64,000 nt of DNA from positions 55,456,001-55,520,000 of the forward strand of contig CM077597.1 in assembly GCA_039654915.1 (NCBI GenBank). Direction: 5' to 3'. The notes under the pieces were generated by a model. It searched no databases. It saw nothing but the letters and a program-made list of their open reading frames with translations, and was not told the DNA's origin. Source of the stretch: Aquilaria yunnanensis (lineage: Eukaryota > Streptophyta > Magnoliopsida > Malvales > Thymelaeaceae). Shown piece after piece: positions 25,801-40,000 of this stretch; the first letter of the stretch is position 1, and each line of letters begins with the position of its first letter. A program made the translations under genes and the position numbers.

Positions 25801-26829
25801 AGAGAAACCAGAAGCAAAACCGACCCGAAAAAGAAAATAACGGGTGCAACATGAGGACTTCCCGGCACGTCACCGATGCCAGCACTACTCTCGCCCAAGC
25901 ACGCTTAACTGCGGAGTTCTGATGGGATCCGGTGCATTAGTGCTGGTATGATCGCATCCGGCAACCAACGCCGCTTATTTTCCATTATCCATACCGGTCT
26001 TTTTCCCTTTCATCGTGAGTGCTACACGTCACGAAAGAACCGTGGGGCCGATAAAGTGGGACATTTTAATCCAGCAACTAGTCATAAAACTTGGTAGAAA
26101 TTCTGAAACATAATTTTGAGCCCCGGTTATCTCCCACGAACAGAGAAACCAGAAGCAAAACCGACCCGCAAAAGAAAATAACGGGTGCAACATGAGGACT
26201 TCCCGGCACGTCACCGATGCCAGTACTACTCTCGCCCAGGCACGCTTAACTGCGGAGTTCTGATGGGATCCGGTGCATTAGTGCTGGTATGATCGCATCC
26301 AGCAACCAACGCCGCTTATTTTCCATTATCCATACCGGTCTTTTTCCTTTCATCGTGAGTGCTACACGTCACGAACGAACCGTGGGGCCGATAAATTAGG
26401 AAATTTTAATCCAGCAACTAGACCCGAAAAAGAAAATAGGGGATGCAACACGAGGACTTCCCGGCACATCACCGATGCCAGTACTACTCTCGCCCAAGCA
26501 AGCTTAACTGCGGAGTTCTGATGGGATCCGGTGCATTAGTGCTGGTATGATCGCATCCGTCAACCAACGCCGCTTATTTTCCATTATCCGTAGCGGTCTT
26601 TTTCCCCTTCATCGTGAGTGCTACACGTCACGAAAGAACCGTGGGGCCGATAAAGTGGGACATTTTAATCCAGCAACTAGACCCGAAAAAGAAAATAGGG
26701 GATGCAACACGAGGACTTCCCGGCACATCACCGATGCCAGTACTACTCTCGCCCAAGCACGCTTGACTGCGGAGTTCTGATGGGATCCGGTGCATTAGTG
26801 CTGGTATGATCGCATCCGGCAACCAACGC
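13880..26829 (-). rRNA. 5S gene cluster with rearranged HORs (45 genes)
   Basis: Unit starts: 13880, 14139, 14397, 14738, 14996, 15255, 15513, 15854, 16112, 16371, 16712, 17053, 17311, 17652, 17911, 18169, 18510, 18768, 19027, 19285, 19626, 19884, 20143, 20401, 20742, 21000, 21259, 21600, 21941, 22199, 22540, 22799, 23057, 23398, 23656, 23915, 24256, 24515, 24773, 25114, 25372, 25631, 25972, 26313, 26571. Four-unit blocks of 1116 bp (units 4, hybrid 5/1, 2, 3) are inserted at 14738, 18510 and 19626. A 3772-bp block is duplicated (13880-17651 and 17652 on), sharing private variants such as TCGACCAAGC near 14658, 18430, 19546 and 23319. At 23915 a unit 6/9 fusion deletes units 7-9. Unit 26571 is the last with HOR-A character. 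Confidence 0.93.
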
Positions 26830-29800
26830 CGCTTATTTTCCATTATCCGTACCGGTCTTTTTCCCCTTCATCGTGAGTGCTACACGTCACGAAAGAACCG
26901 TGGGGCCGACAAAGTGGGACATTTTACTCCAGCAACTAGTCATAAAACTTGGTAGAAATTCTGAAACGTAATTTTGAGCCCCGGTTATCTCCCACGAACA
27001 GAGAAACCAGAAGCAAAACCGAGCCGCAAAAGAAAATAACGGGTGCAACATGAGGACTTCCCGGCACGTCACCGATGCCAGTACTACTCTCGCCCAAGCA
27101 CGCTTAACTGCGGAGTTCTGATGGGATCCGGTGCATTAGTGCTGGTATGATCGCATCCGGCAACCAACGCCGCTTATTTTCCATTATCCATACCGGTGTT
27201 TTTCCTTTTATCGTGAGTGCTACACGTCACGAACGACCCGTGGGGCCGATAAAGTAGGAAATTTTAATCCAGCAACTAGACCCGAAAAAGAAAATAGGGG
27301 ATGCAACACGAGGACTTCCTGGCACGTCACCGATGCCAGTACTACTCTCGCCCAAGCACGCTTAACTGCGGAGTTCTGATGGGATCCGGTGCATTAGTGC
27401 TGGTATGATCGCATCCGTGAACCAACGCCGCTTATTTTCCATTATCCGTACCGGTCTTTTTCCCCTTCATCGTGAGTGCTACACGTCACGAAAGAACCAT
27501 GGGGCCGATAAAGTGGGACATTTTAATCCAGCAACTAGTCATAAAACTTGGTAGAAATTCTGAAACATAATTTTGAGCCCCGGTTATCTCCCACGAACAG
27601 AGAAACCAGAAGCAAAACCGACCCGCAAAAGAAAATAACGGGTGCAACATCAGGACTTCCCGGCACGTCACCGATGCCAGTACTACTCTCGCCGAAGCAC
27701 GCTTAACTGCGGAGTTCTGATGGGATCCGGTGCATTAGTGCTGGTATGATCGCATCCGGCAACCAACGCCGCTTATTTTCCATTATCCATACCGCTCTTT
27801 TTCCTTTCATCGTGAGTGCTACACGTCACGAACGAACCGTGGGGCCGATAAAGTAGGAAATTTTAATCCAGCAACTAGACCCGAAAAAGAAAATAGGGGA
27901 TGCAACACGAGGACTTCCCGGCACGTCACCGATGCCAGTACTACTCTCGCCCAAGCACGCTTAACGGTGGAGTTCTGATGGGATCCTGTGCATTAGTGCT
28001 GGTATGATCGCATCCGTCAACCAACGCCGCTTATTTTCCATTATCCGTACCGGTCTTTTTCCCCTTCATCGTGAGTGCTACACGTCACGAAAGAACCGTG
28101 GGGCCGATAAAGTGGGACATTTTAATCCAGCAACTAGTCAGAAAACTTGGTAGAAATTCTGAAACATAATTTTGAGCCTCGGTTATCTCCCACGAACAGA
28201 GAAACCAGAAGCAAAACCGACCCGAAAAAGAAAATAACGGGTGCAACACGAGGACTTCCCGGCACGTCACCGATGCCAGTACTACTCTAGCCCAAGCACG
28301 CTTAACTGCGGAGTTCTGATGGGAACCGGTGCATTAGTGCTGGTATGATCGCATCCGGCAACCAACACCGCTTATTTTCCATTATCCATACCGGTCTTTT
28401 TCCCCTTCATCGTGAGTGCTACACGTCACGAACGAACCGTGGGGCCGATAAAGTAGGAAATTTTAATCCAGCAACTAGACCCGAAAAAGAAAATAGGGGA
28501 TGCAAAACGTGGACTTCCCGGCACATCACCGATGGCAGTACTACTCTCGCCCAAGCACGCTTAACTGCGGAGTTCTGATGGGATCCGGTGCATTAGTGCT
28601 GGTATGATCGCATCCGTCAACCAACGCCGCTTATTTTCCATTATCCGTACCGGTCTTTTTCCCCTTCATCGTGAGTGCTACACGTCACGAAAGAACCGTG
28701 GGGCCGATAAAGTGGGACATTTTACTCCAGCAACTAGTCATAAAACTTGGTAGAAATTCTGAAACATAATTTTGAGCCCCGGTTATCTCCCACGAACAGA
28801 GAAACCAGAAGCAAAACCGACCCGAAAAAGAAAATAACGGGTGCAACATGAGGACTTCCCGGCACGTCACCGATGCCAGTACTACTCTCGCCCAAGCACG
28901 CTTAACTGCGGAGTTCTGATGGGATCCGGTGCATTAGTGCTGGTATGATCGCATCCGGCAACCAACGCCGCTTATTTTCCATTATCCATACCGGTCTTTT
29001 TCCTTTCATCGTGAGCGCTACACGTCACGAACGAACCGTGGGGCCGATAAAGTAGGAAATTTTAATCCAGCAACTAGACCCGAAAAAGAAAATAGGGGAT
29101 GCAACACGAGGACTTCCCGGCACGTCACCGATGCCAGTACTACTCTCGCCCAAGCACGCTTAACGGTGGAGTTCTGATGGGATCCTGTGCATTAGTGCTG
29201 GTATGATCGCATCCGTCAACCAACGCCGCTTATTTTCCATTATCCGTACCGGTCTTTTTCCCCTTCATCGTGAGTGCTACACGTCACGAAAGAACCGTGG
29301 GGCCGATAAAGTGGGACATTTTAATCCAGCAACTAGTCAGAAAACTTGGTAGAAATTCTGAAACATAATTTTGAGCCTCGGTTATCTCCCACGAACAGAG
29401 AAACCAGAAGCAAAACCGACCCGAAAAAGAAAATAACGGGTGCAACACGAGGACTTCCCGGCACGTCACCGATGCCAGTACTACTCTAGCCCAAGCACGC
29501 TTAACTGCGGAGTTCTGATGGGAACCGGTGCATTAGTGCTGGTATGATCGCATCCGGCAACCAACACCGCTTATTTTCCATTATCCATACCGGTCTTTTT
29601 CCCCTTCATCGTGAGTGCTACACGTCACGAACGAACCGTGGGGCCGATAAAGTAGGAAATTTTAATCCAGCAACTAGACCCGAAAAAGAAAATAGGGGAT
29701 GCAAAACGTGGACTTCCCGGCACATCACCGATGGCAGTACTACTCTCGCCCAAGCACGCTTAACTGCGGAGTTCTGATGGGATCCGGTGCATTAGTGCTG

Positions 29801-32800
29801 GTATGATCGCATCCGTCAACCAACGCCGCTTATTTTCCATTATCCGTACCGGTCTTTTTCCCCTTCATCGTGAGTGCTACACGTCACGAAAGAACCGTGG
29901 GGCCGATAAAGTGGGACATTTTACTCCAGCAACTAGTCATAAAACTTGGTAGAAATTCTGAAACATAATTTTGAGCCCCGGTTATCTCCCACGAACAGAG
30001 AAACCAGAAGCAAAACCGACCCGAAAAAGAAAATAACGGGTGCAACATGAGGACTTCCCGGCACGTCACCGATGCCAGTACTACTCTCGCCCAAGCACGC
30101 TTAACTGCGGAGTTCTGATGGGATCCGGTGCATTAGTGCTGGTATGATCGCATCCGGCAACCAACGCCGCTTATTTTCCATTATCCATACCGGTCTTTTT
30201 CCTTTCATCGTGAGCGCTACACGTCACGAACGAACCGTGGGGCCGATAAAGTAGGAAATTTTAATCCAGCAACTAGACCCGAAAAAGAAAATAGGGGATG
30301 CAACACGAGGACTTCCTGGCACGTCACCGATGCCAGTACTACTCTCGCCCAAGCACGCTTAACTGCGGAGTTCTGATGGGATCCGGTGCATTAGTGCTGG
30401 TATGATCGCATCCGGCAACCAACACCGCTTATTTTCCATTATCCATACCGGTCTTTTTCCCCTTCATCGTGAGTGCTACACGTCACGAACGAACCGTGGG
30501 GCCGATAAAGTAGGAAATTTTAATCCAGCAACTAGACCCGAAAAAGAAAATAGGGGATGCAAAACGTGGACTTCCCGGCACATCACCGATGGCAGTACTA
30601 CTCTCGCCCAAGCACGCTTAACTGCGGAGTTCTGATGGGATCCGGTGCATTAGTGCTGGTATGATCGCATCCGTCAACCAACGCCGCTTATTTTCCATTA
30701 TCCGTACCGGTCTTTTTCCCCTTCATCGTGAGTGCTACACGTCACGAAAGAACCGTGGGGCCGATAAAGTGGGACATTTTACTCCAGCAACTAGTCATAA
30801 AACTTGGTAGAAATTCTGAAACATAATTTTGAGCCCCGGTTATCTCCCACGAACAGAGAAACCAGAAGCAAAACCGACCCGAAAAAGAAAATAACGGGTG
30901 CAACATGAGGACTTCCCGGCACGTCACCGATGCCAGTACTACTCTCGCCCAAGCACGCTTAACTGCGGAGTTCTGATGGGATCCGGTGCATTAGTGCTGG
31001 TATGATCGCATCCGGCAACCAACGCCGCTTATTTTCCATTATCCATACCGGTCTTTTTCCTTTCATCGTGAGCGCTACACGTCACGAACGAACCGTGGGG
31101 CCGATAAAGTAGGAAATTTTAATCCAGCAACTAGACCCGAAAAAGAAAATAGGGGATGCAACACGAGGACTTCCTGGCACGTCACCGATGCCAGTACTAC
31201 TCTCGCCCAAGCACGCTTAACTGCGGAGTTCTGATGGGATCCGGTGCATTAGTGCTGGTATGATCGCATCCGTCAACCAACGCCGCTTATTTTCCATTAT
31301 CCGTACCGGTCTTTTTCCCCTTCATCGTGAGTGCTACACGTCACGAAAGAACCGTGGGGCCGATAAAGTGGGACATTTTAATCCAGCAACTAGTCATAAA
31401 ACTTGGTAGAAATTCTGAAACATAATTTTGAGCCCCGGTTATCTCCCACGAACAGAGAAACCAGAAGCAAAACCGACCCGCAAAAGAAAATAACGGGTGC
31501 AACATGAGGACTTCCCGGCACGTCACCGATGCCAGTACTACTCTAGCCCAAGCACGCTTAACTGCGGAGTTCTGATGGGATCCGGTGCATTAGTGCTGGT
31601 ATGATCGCATCCGGCAACCAACACCGCTTATTTTCCATTATCCATACCGGTCTTTTTCCCCTTCATCGTGAGTGCTACACGTCACGAACGAACCGTGGGG
31701 CCGATAAAGTAGGAAATTTTAATCCAGCAACTAGACCCGAAAAAGAAAATAGGGGATGCAAAACGTGGACTTCCCGGCACATCACCGATGGCAGTACTAC
31801 TCTCGCCCAAGCACGCTTAACTGCGGAGTTCTGATGGGATCCGGTGCATTAGTGCTGGTATGATCGCATCCGTCAACCAACGCCGCTTATTTTCCATTAT
31901 CCGTACCGGTCTTTTTCCCCTTCATCGTGAGTGCTACACGTCACGAAAGAACCGTGGGGCCGATAAAGTGGGACATTTTACTCCAGCAACTAGTCATAAA
32001 ACTTGGTAGAAATTCTGAAACATAATTTTGAGCCCCGGTTATCTCCCACGAACAGAGAAACCAGAAGCAAAACCGACCCGAAAAAGAAAATAACGGGTGC
32101 AACATGAGGACTTCCCGGCACGTCACCGATGCCAGTACTACTCTCGCCCAAGCACGCTTAACTGCGGAGTTCTGATGGGATCCGGTGCATTAGTGCTGGT
32201 ATGATCGCATCCGGCAACCAACGCCGCTTATTTTCCATTATCCATACCGGTCTTTTTCCTTTCATCGTGAGCGCTACACGTCACGAACGAACCGTGGGGC
32301 CGATAAAGTAGGAAATTTTAATCCAGCAACTAGACCCGAAAAAGAAAATAGGGGATGCAACACGAGGACTTCCTGGCACGTCACCGATGCCAGTACTACT
32401 CTCGCCCAAGCACGCTTAACTGCGGAGTTCTGATGGGATCCGGTGCATTAGTGCTGGTATGATCGCATCCGTGAACCAACGCCGCTTATTTTCCATTATC
32501 CGTACCGGTCTTTTTCCCCTTCATCGTGAGTGCTACACGTCACGAAAGAACCGTGGGGCCGATAAAGTGGGACATTTTAATCCAGCAACTAGTCATAAAA
32601 CTTGGTAGAAATTCTGAAACATAATTTTGAGCCCCGGTTATCTCCCACGAACAGAGAAACCAGAAGCAAAACCGACCCGCAAAAGAAAATAACGGGTGCA
32701 ACATGAGGACTTCCCGGCACGTCACCGATGCCAGTACTACTCTCGCCCAAGCACGCTTAACTGCGGAGTTCTGATGGGATCCGGTGCATTAGTGCTGGTA

Positions 32801-34021
32801 TGATCGCATCCGGCAACCAACGCCGCTTATTTTCCATTATCCATACCGGTCTTTTTCCTTTCATCGTGAGCGCTACACGTCACGAACGAACCGTGGGGCC
32901 GATAAAGTAGGAAATTTTAATCCAGCAACTAGACCCGAAAAAGAAAATAGGGGATGCAACACGAGGACTTCCTGGCACGTCACCGATGCCAGTACTACTC
33001 TCGCCCAAGCACGCTTAACTGCGGAGTTCTGATGGGATCCGGTGCATTAGTGCTGGTATGATCGCATCCGTGAACCAACGCCGCTTATTTTCCATTATCC
33101 GTACTGGTCTTTTTCCCCTTCATCGTGAGTGCTACACGTCACGAAAGAACCGTGGGGCCGATAAAGTGGGACATTTTAATCCAGCAGCTAGTCAGAAAAC
33201 TTGGTAGAAATTCTGAAACATAATTTTGAGCCCCGGTTATCTCCCACGAACAGAGAAACCAGAAGCAAAACCGACCCGCAAAAGAAAATAACGAGTGCAA
33301 CATGAGGACTTCCCGGCACGTCACCGATGCCAGTACTACTCTCGCCCAAGGACACTTAACTGCGGAGTTCTGATGGGATCCGGTGCATTAGTGCTGGTAT
33401 GATCGCATCCGGCAACCAACGCCGCTTATTTTCCATTATCCATACCGGCCTTTTTCCTTTCATCGTGAGTGCTACACGTCACGAACGAACCGTGGGGCCG
33501 ATAGAGTAGGAAATTTTAATCCAGCAACTAGACCCGAAAAAGAATATAGGGGATGCAACACGAGGACTTCCCGGCGCGTCACCGATGCCAGTACTACTCT
33601 CGCCCAAGCACGCTTAACTGCGGAGTTCTGATGGGATCCGGTGCATTAGTGCTGGTATGATCGCATCCGTCAACCAACGCCGCTTATTTTCCATTATCCG
33701 TACCGGTCTTTTTCCCATTCATCGTGAGTGCTACACGTCACGAAAGAACCGTGGGGCCGATAAAGTGGGACATTTTAATCCAGCAGCTAGTCAGAAAACT
33801 TTGTAGAAATTCTGAAACATAATTTTGAGCCCCGGTTATCTCCCACAAACAGAGAAACCAGAAGCAAAACCGACCCGAAAAAGAAAATAACGGGTGCAAC
33901 ATGAGGACTTCCCGGCACGTCACCGATGCCAGTACTACTCTCGCCCAAGCACGCTTAACTGCGGAGTTCTGATGGGATCCGGTGCATTAGTGCTGGTATG
34001 ATCGCATCCGTCAACCAACGC
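26830..34021 (-). rRNA. 5S gene cluster, dimer/tetramer region (24 genes)
   Basis: Unit starts: 26830, 27171, 27429, 27770, 28028, 28369, 28628, 28969, 29227, 29568, 29827, 30168, 30426, 30685, 31026, 31284, 31625, 31884, 32225, 32483, 32824, 33082, 33423, 33681. Long and short units alternate with a ~599-600-bp period, except for two successive shorts at 30168 and 30426. A 1199-bp tetramer recurs (28369 to 29568). Units at 28369, 29568, 30426 and 31625 share private changes (AACACCGC, AAAACGTGG, GATGGCAG). Genes are on the minus strand, 132 to 13 bases before the next unit start. Confidence 0.94.
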
Positions 34022-37000
34022 CGCTTATTTTCCATTATCCGTAGCGGTCTTTTTCCCCTTCATCGTGAGTGCTACACGTCACGAAAGAACCGTGGGGCCG
34101 ATAGAGTGGGACATTTTAATCCAGCAACTAGACCCGAAAAAGAAAATAGGGGATGCAACACGAGGACTTCCCAGCACGTCACCGATGCCAGTACTACTCT
34201 CGCCCAAGCACGCTTCACTGCGGAGTTCTGATGGGATCCGGTGCATTAGTGCTGGTATGATCGCATCCGTCAACCAACGCCGCTTATTTTCCATTATCCG
34301 TACCGGTCTTTTTCCCCTTCATCGTGAGTGCTACACGTCACGAAAGAACCGTGGGGCCGATAAAGTGGGACATTTTAATCCAGCAACTAGTCATAAAACT
34401 TGGTAGAAATTCTGAAACATAATTTTGAGCCCCGGTTATCTCCCACGAACAGAGAAACCAGAAGCAAAACCGACCCGCAAAAGAAAATAACGGGTGCAAC
34501 ATGAGGACTTCCCGGCACGTCACCGATGCCAGTACTACTCTAGCCCAAGCACGCTTAACTGCGGAGTTCTGATGGGATCCGGTGCATTAGTGCTGGTATG
34601 ATCGCATCCGGCAACCAACACCGCTTATTTTCCATTATCCATACCGGTCTTTTTCCCCTTCATCGTGAGTGCTACACGTCACGAACGAACCGTGGGGCCG
34701 ATAAAGTAGGAAATTTTAATCCAGCAACTAGACCCGAAAAAGAAAATAGGGGATGCAAAACGTGGACTTCCCGGCACATCACCGATGGCAGTACTACTCT
34801 CGCCCAAGCACGCTTAACTGCGGAGTTCTGATGGGATCCGGTGCATTAGTGCTGGTATGATCGCATCCGTCAACCAACGCCGCTTATTTTCCATTATCCG
34901 TACCGGTCTTTTTCCCCTTCATCGTGAGTGCTACACGTCACGAAAGAACCGTGGGGCCGATAAAGTGGGACATTTTACTCCAGCAACTAGTCATAAAACT
35001 TGGTAGAAATTCTGAAACATAATTTTGAGCCCCGGTTATCTCCCACGAACAGAGAAACCAGAAGCAAAACCGACCCGAAAAAGAAAATAACGGGTGCAAC
35101 ATGAGGACTTCCCGGCACGTCACCGATGCCAGTACTACTCTCGCCCAAGCACGCTTAACTGCGGAGTTCTGATGGGATCCGGTGCATTAGTGCTGGTATG
35201 ATCGCATCCGGCAACCAACGCCGCTTATTTTCCATTATCCATACCGGTCTTTTTCCTTTCATCGTGAGCGCTACACGTCACGAACGAACCGTGGGGCCGA
35301 TAAAGTAGGAAATTTTAATCCAGCAACTAGACCCGAAAAAGAAAATAGGGGATGCAACACGAGGACTTCCTGGCACGTCACCGATGCCAGTACTACTCTC
35401 GCCCAAGCACGCTTAACTGCGGAGTTCTGATGGGATCCGGTGCATTAGTGCTGGTATGATCGCATCCGTGAACCAACGCCGCTTACTTTCCATTATCCGT
35501 ACCGGTCTTTTTCCCCTTCATCGTGAGTGCTACACGTCACGAAAGAACCGTGGGGCCGATAAAGTGGGACATTTTAATCCAGCAACTAGTCATAAAACTT
35601 GGTAGAAATTCTGAAACATAATTTTGAGCCCCGGTTATCTCCCACGAACAGAGAAACCAGAAGCAAAACCGACCCGCAAAAGAAAATAACGGGTGCAACA
35701 TGAGGACTTCCCGGCACGTCACCGATGCCAGTACTACTCTCGCCCAAGCACGCTTAACTGCGGAGTTCTGATGGGATCCGGTGCATTAGTGCTGGTATGA
35801 TCGCATCCGGCAACCAACGCCGCTTATTTTCCATTATCCATACCGGTCTTTTTCCTTTCATCGTGAGCGCTACACGTCACGAACGAACCGTGGGGCCGAT
35901 AAAGTAGGAAATTTTAATCCAGCAACTAGACTCGAAAAAGAAAATAGGGGATGCAACACGAGGACTTCCCGGCACGTCACCGATGCCATTACTACTCTCG
36001 CCCAAGCACGCTTAACTGCGGAGTTCTGATGGGATCCGGTGCATTAGTGCTGGTATGATCGCATCCGTGAACCAACGCCGCTTATTTTCCATTATCCGTA
36101 CCGGTCTCTTTCCCCTTCATCGTGTGTGCTACATGTCACGAAAGAACCGTGGGGCCGATAAAGTGGGACATTTTAATCCAGCAACTAGTCAGAAAACTTG
36201 GTAGAAATTCTGAAACATAATTTTGAGCCCCGGTTATCTCCCACAAACAGAGAAACCAGAAGCAAAACCGACACGAAAAAGAAAATAACGGGTGCAACAT
36301 GAGGACTTCCCGGCACGTCACCGATGCCAGCACTACTCTCGCCCAAGCACGCTTAACTGCGGAGTTCTGATGGGATCCGGTGCATTAGTGCTGGTATGAT
36401 CGCATCCGGCAACCAACGCCGCTTATTTTCCATTATCCATACCGGTCTTTTTCCTCTTCATCGTGAGTGCTACACGTCACGAACGAACCGTGGGGCCGAT
36501 AAAGTAGGAAATTTTAATCCAGCAACTAGACCCGAAAAAGAAAATAGAGGATGCAACACGAGGACTTCCCGGCACGTCACCGATGCCAGTACTACTCTCG
36601 CCCAAGCACGCTTAACTGCGGAGTTCTGATGGGATCCGTTGCATTAGTGCTGGTATAATCGCATCCGTCAACCAATGCCGCTTATTTTCCATTATCCGTA
36701 CCGGTCTTTTTCCCCTTCATCGTGAGTGCTACACGTCACGAAAGAACCGTGGGGCCGATAAAGTGGGACATTTTAATCCAGCAACTAGTCAGAAAACTTG
36801 GTAGAAATTCTGAAACATAATTTTGAGCCCCGGTTATCTCCCACGAACAGAGAAACCAGAAGCAAAACCGACCCGCAAAAGAAAATAACGGGTGCAACAT
36901 GAGGACTTCCCGGCACGTCACCGATGCCAGCACTACTCTCGCCCAAGCACGCTTAACTGCGGAGTTCTGATGGGATCCGGTGCATTTGTGCTGGTATGAT

Positions 37001-40000
37001 CGCATCCGTCAACCAACGCCGCTTATTTTCCATTATCCGTACCGGTCTTTTTCCCCTTAATCGTGAGTGCTACACGTCACGAAAGAACCGTGGGGCCGAT
37101 AAAGTGGGACATTTTAATCCAGCAACTAGTCAGAAAACTTGGTAGAAATTCTGAAACATAATTTTGAGCCCCGGTTATCTCCCACGAACAGAGAAACCAG
37201 AAGCAAAACCGACCCGCAAAAGAAAATAACGAGTGCAACATGAGGACTTCCCGGCACGTCACCGATGCCAGTACTACTCTCGCCCAAGGACACTTAACTG
37301 CGGAGTTCTGATGGGATCCGGTGCATTAGTGCTGGTATGATCGCATCCGGCAACCAACGCCGCTTATTTTCCATTATCCATACCGGTCTTTTTCCTTTCA
37401 TCGTGAGTGCTACACGTCACGAACGAACCGTGGGGCCGATAAAGTAGGAAATTTTAATCCAGCAACTAGACCCGAAAAAGAATATAGGGGATGCAACACG
37501 AGGACTTCCCGGCGCGTCACCGATGCCAGTACTACTCTCGCCCAAGCACGCTTAACTGCGGAGTTCTGATGGGATCCGGTGCATTAGTGCTGGTATGATC
37601 GCATCCGTCAACCAACGCCGCTTATTTTCCATTATCCGTACCGGTCTTTTTCCCATTCATCGTGAGTGCTACACGTCACGAAAGAACCGTGGGGCCGATA
37701 AAGTGGGACATTTTAATCCAGCAGCTAGTCAGAAAAACTTTGTAGAAATTCTGAAACATAATTTTGAGCCCCGGTTATCTCCCACAAACAGAGAAACCAG
37801 AAGCAAAACCGACCCGAAAAAGAAAATAACGGGTGCAACATGAGGACTTCCCGGCACGTCACCGATGCCAGTACTACTCTCGCCCAAGCACGCTTAACTG
37901 CGGAGTTCTGATGGGATCCGGTGCATTAGTGCTGGTATGATCGCATCCGTCAACCAACGCCGCTTATTTTCCATTATCCGTAGCGGTCTTTTTCCCCTTC
38001 ATCGTGAGTGCTACACGTCACGAAAGAACCGTGGGGCCGATAAAGTGGGACATTTTAATCCAGCAACTAGACCCGAAAAAGAAAATAGGGGATGCAACAC
38101 GAGGACTTCCCAGCACGTCACCGATGCCAGTACTACTCTCGCCCAAGCACGCTTCACTGCGGAGTTCTGATGGGATCCGGTGCATTAGTGCTGGTATGAT
38201 CGCATCCGTCAACCAACGCCGCTTATTTTCCATTATCCGTACCGGTCTTTTTCCCCTTCATCGTGAGTGCTACACGTCACGAAAGAACCGTGGGGCCGAT
38301 AAAGTGGGACATTTTAATCCAGCAACTAGTCATAAAACTTGGTAGAAATTCTGAAACATAATTTTGAGCCCCGGTTATCTCCCACGAACAGAGAAACCAG
38401 AAGCAAAACCGACCCGCAAAAGAAAATAACGGGTGCAACATGAGGACTTCCCGGCACGTCACCGATGCCAGTACTACTCTAGCCCAAGCACGCTTAACTG
38501 CGGAGTTCTGATGGGATCCGGTGCATTAGTGCTGGTATGATCGCATCCGGCAACCAACACCGCTTATTTTCCATTATCCATACCGGTCTTTTTCCCCTTC
38601 ATCGTGAGTGCTACACGTCACGAACGAACCGTGGGGCCGATAAAGTAGGAAATTTTAATCCAGCAACTAGACCCGAAAAAGAAAATAGGGGATGCAAAAC
38701 GTGGACTTCCCGGCACATCACCGATGGCAGTACTACTCTCGCCCAAGCACGCTTAACTGCGGAGTTCTGATGGGATCCGGTGCATTAGTGCTGGTATGAT
38801 CGCATCCGTCAACCAACGCCGCTTATTTTCCATTATCCGTAGCGGTCTTTTTCCCCTTCATCGTGAGTGCTACACGTCACGAAAGAACCGTGGGGCCGAT
38901 AAAGTGGGACATTTTACTCCAGCAACTAGTCATAAAACTTGGTAGAAATTCTGAAACATAATTTTGAGCCCCGGTTATCTCCCACGAACAGAGAAACCAG
39001 AAGCAAAACCGACCCGAAAAAGAAAATAACGGGTGCAACATGAGGACTTCCCGGCACGTCACCGATGCCAGTACTACTCTCGCCCAAGCACGCTTAACTG
39101 CGGAGTTCTGATGGGATCCGGTGCATTAGTGCTGGTATGATCGCATCCGGCAACCAACGCCGCTTATTTTCCATTATCCATACCGGTCTTTTTCCTTTCA
39201 TCGTGAGCGCTACACGTCACGAACGAACCGTGGGGCCGATAAAGTAGGAAATTTTAATCCAGCAACTAGACCCGAAAAAGAAAATAGGGGATGCAACACG
39301 AGGACTTCCTGGCACGTCACCGATGCCAGTACTACTCTCGCCCAAGCACGCTTAACTGCGGAGTTCTGATGGGATCCGGTGCATTAGTGCTGGTATGATC
39401 GCATCCGTCAACCAACGCCGCTTATTTTCCATTATCCGTACCGGTCTTTTTCCCCTTCATCGTGAGTGCTACACGTCACGAAAGAACCGTGGGGCCGATA
39501 AAGTGGGACATTTTAATCCTGCAGCTAGTCAGAAAACTTTGTAGAAATTCTGAAACATAATTTTGAGCCCCGGTTATCTCCCACAAACAGAGAAACCAGA
39601 AGCAAAACCGACCCGAAAAAGAAAATAACGGGTGCAACATGAGGACTTCCCGGCACGTCACCGATGCCAGTACTACTCTCTCCCAAGCACGCTTAACTGC
39701 GGAGTTCTGATGGGATCCGGTGCATTAGTGCTGGTATGATCGCATCCGGCAACCAACGCCGCTTATTTTCCATTATCCATACCGGTCTTTTTCCTTTCAT
39801 CGTGAGTGCTACACGTCACGAACGAACCGTGGGGCCGATAAAGTAGGAAATTTTAATCCAGCAACTAGACTCGAAAAAGAAAATAGGGGATGCAACACGA
39901 GGACTTCCCGGCACGTCACCGATGCCATTACTACTCTCGCCCAAGCACGCTTAACTGCGGAGTTCTGATGGGATCCGGTGCATTAGTGCTGGTATGATCG

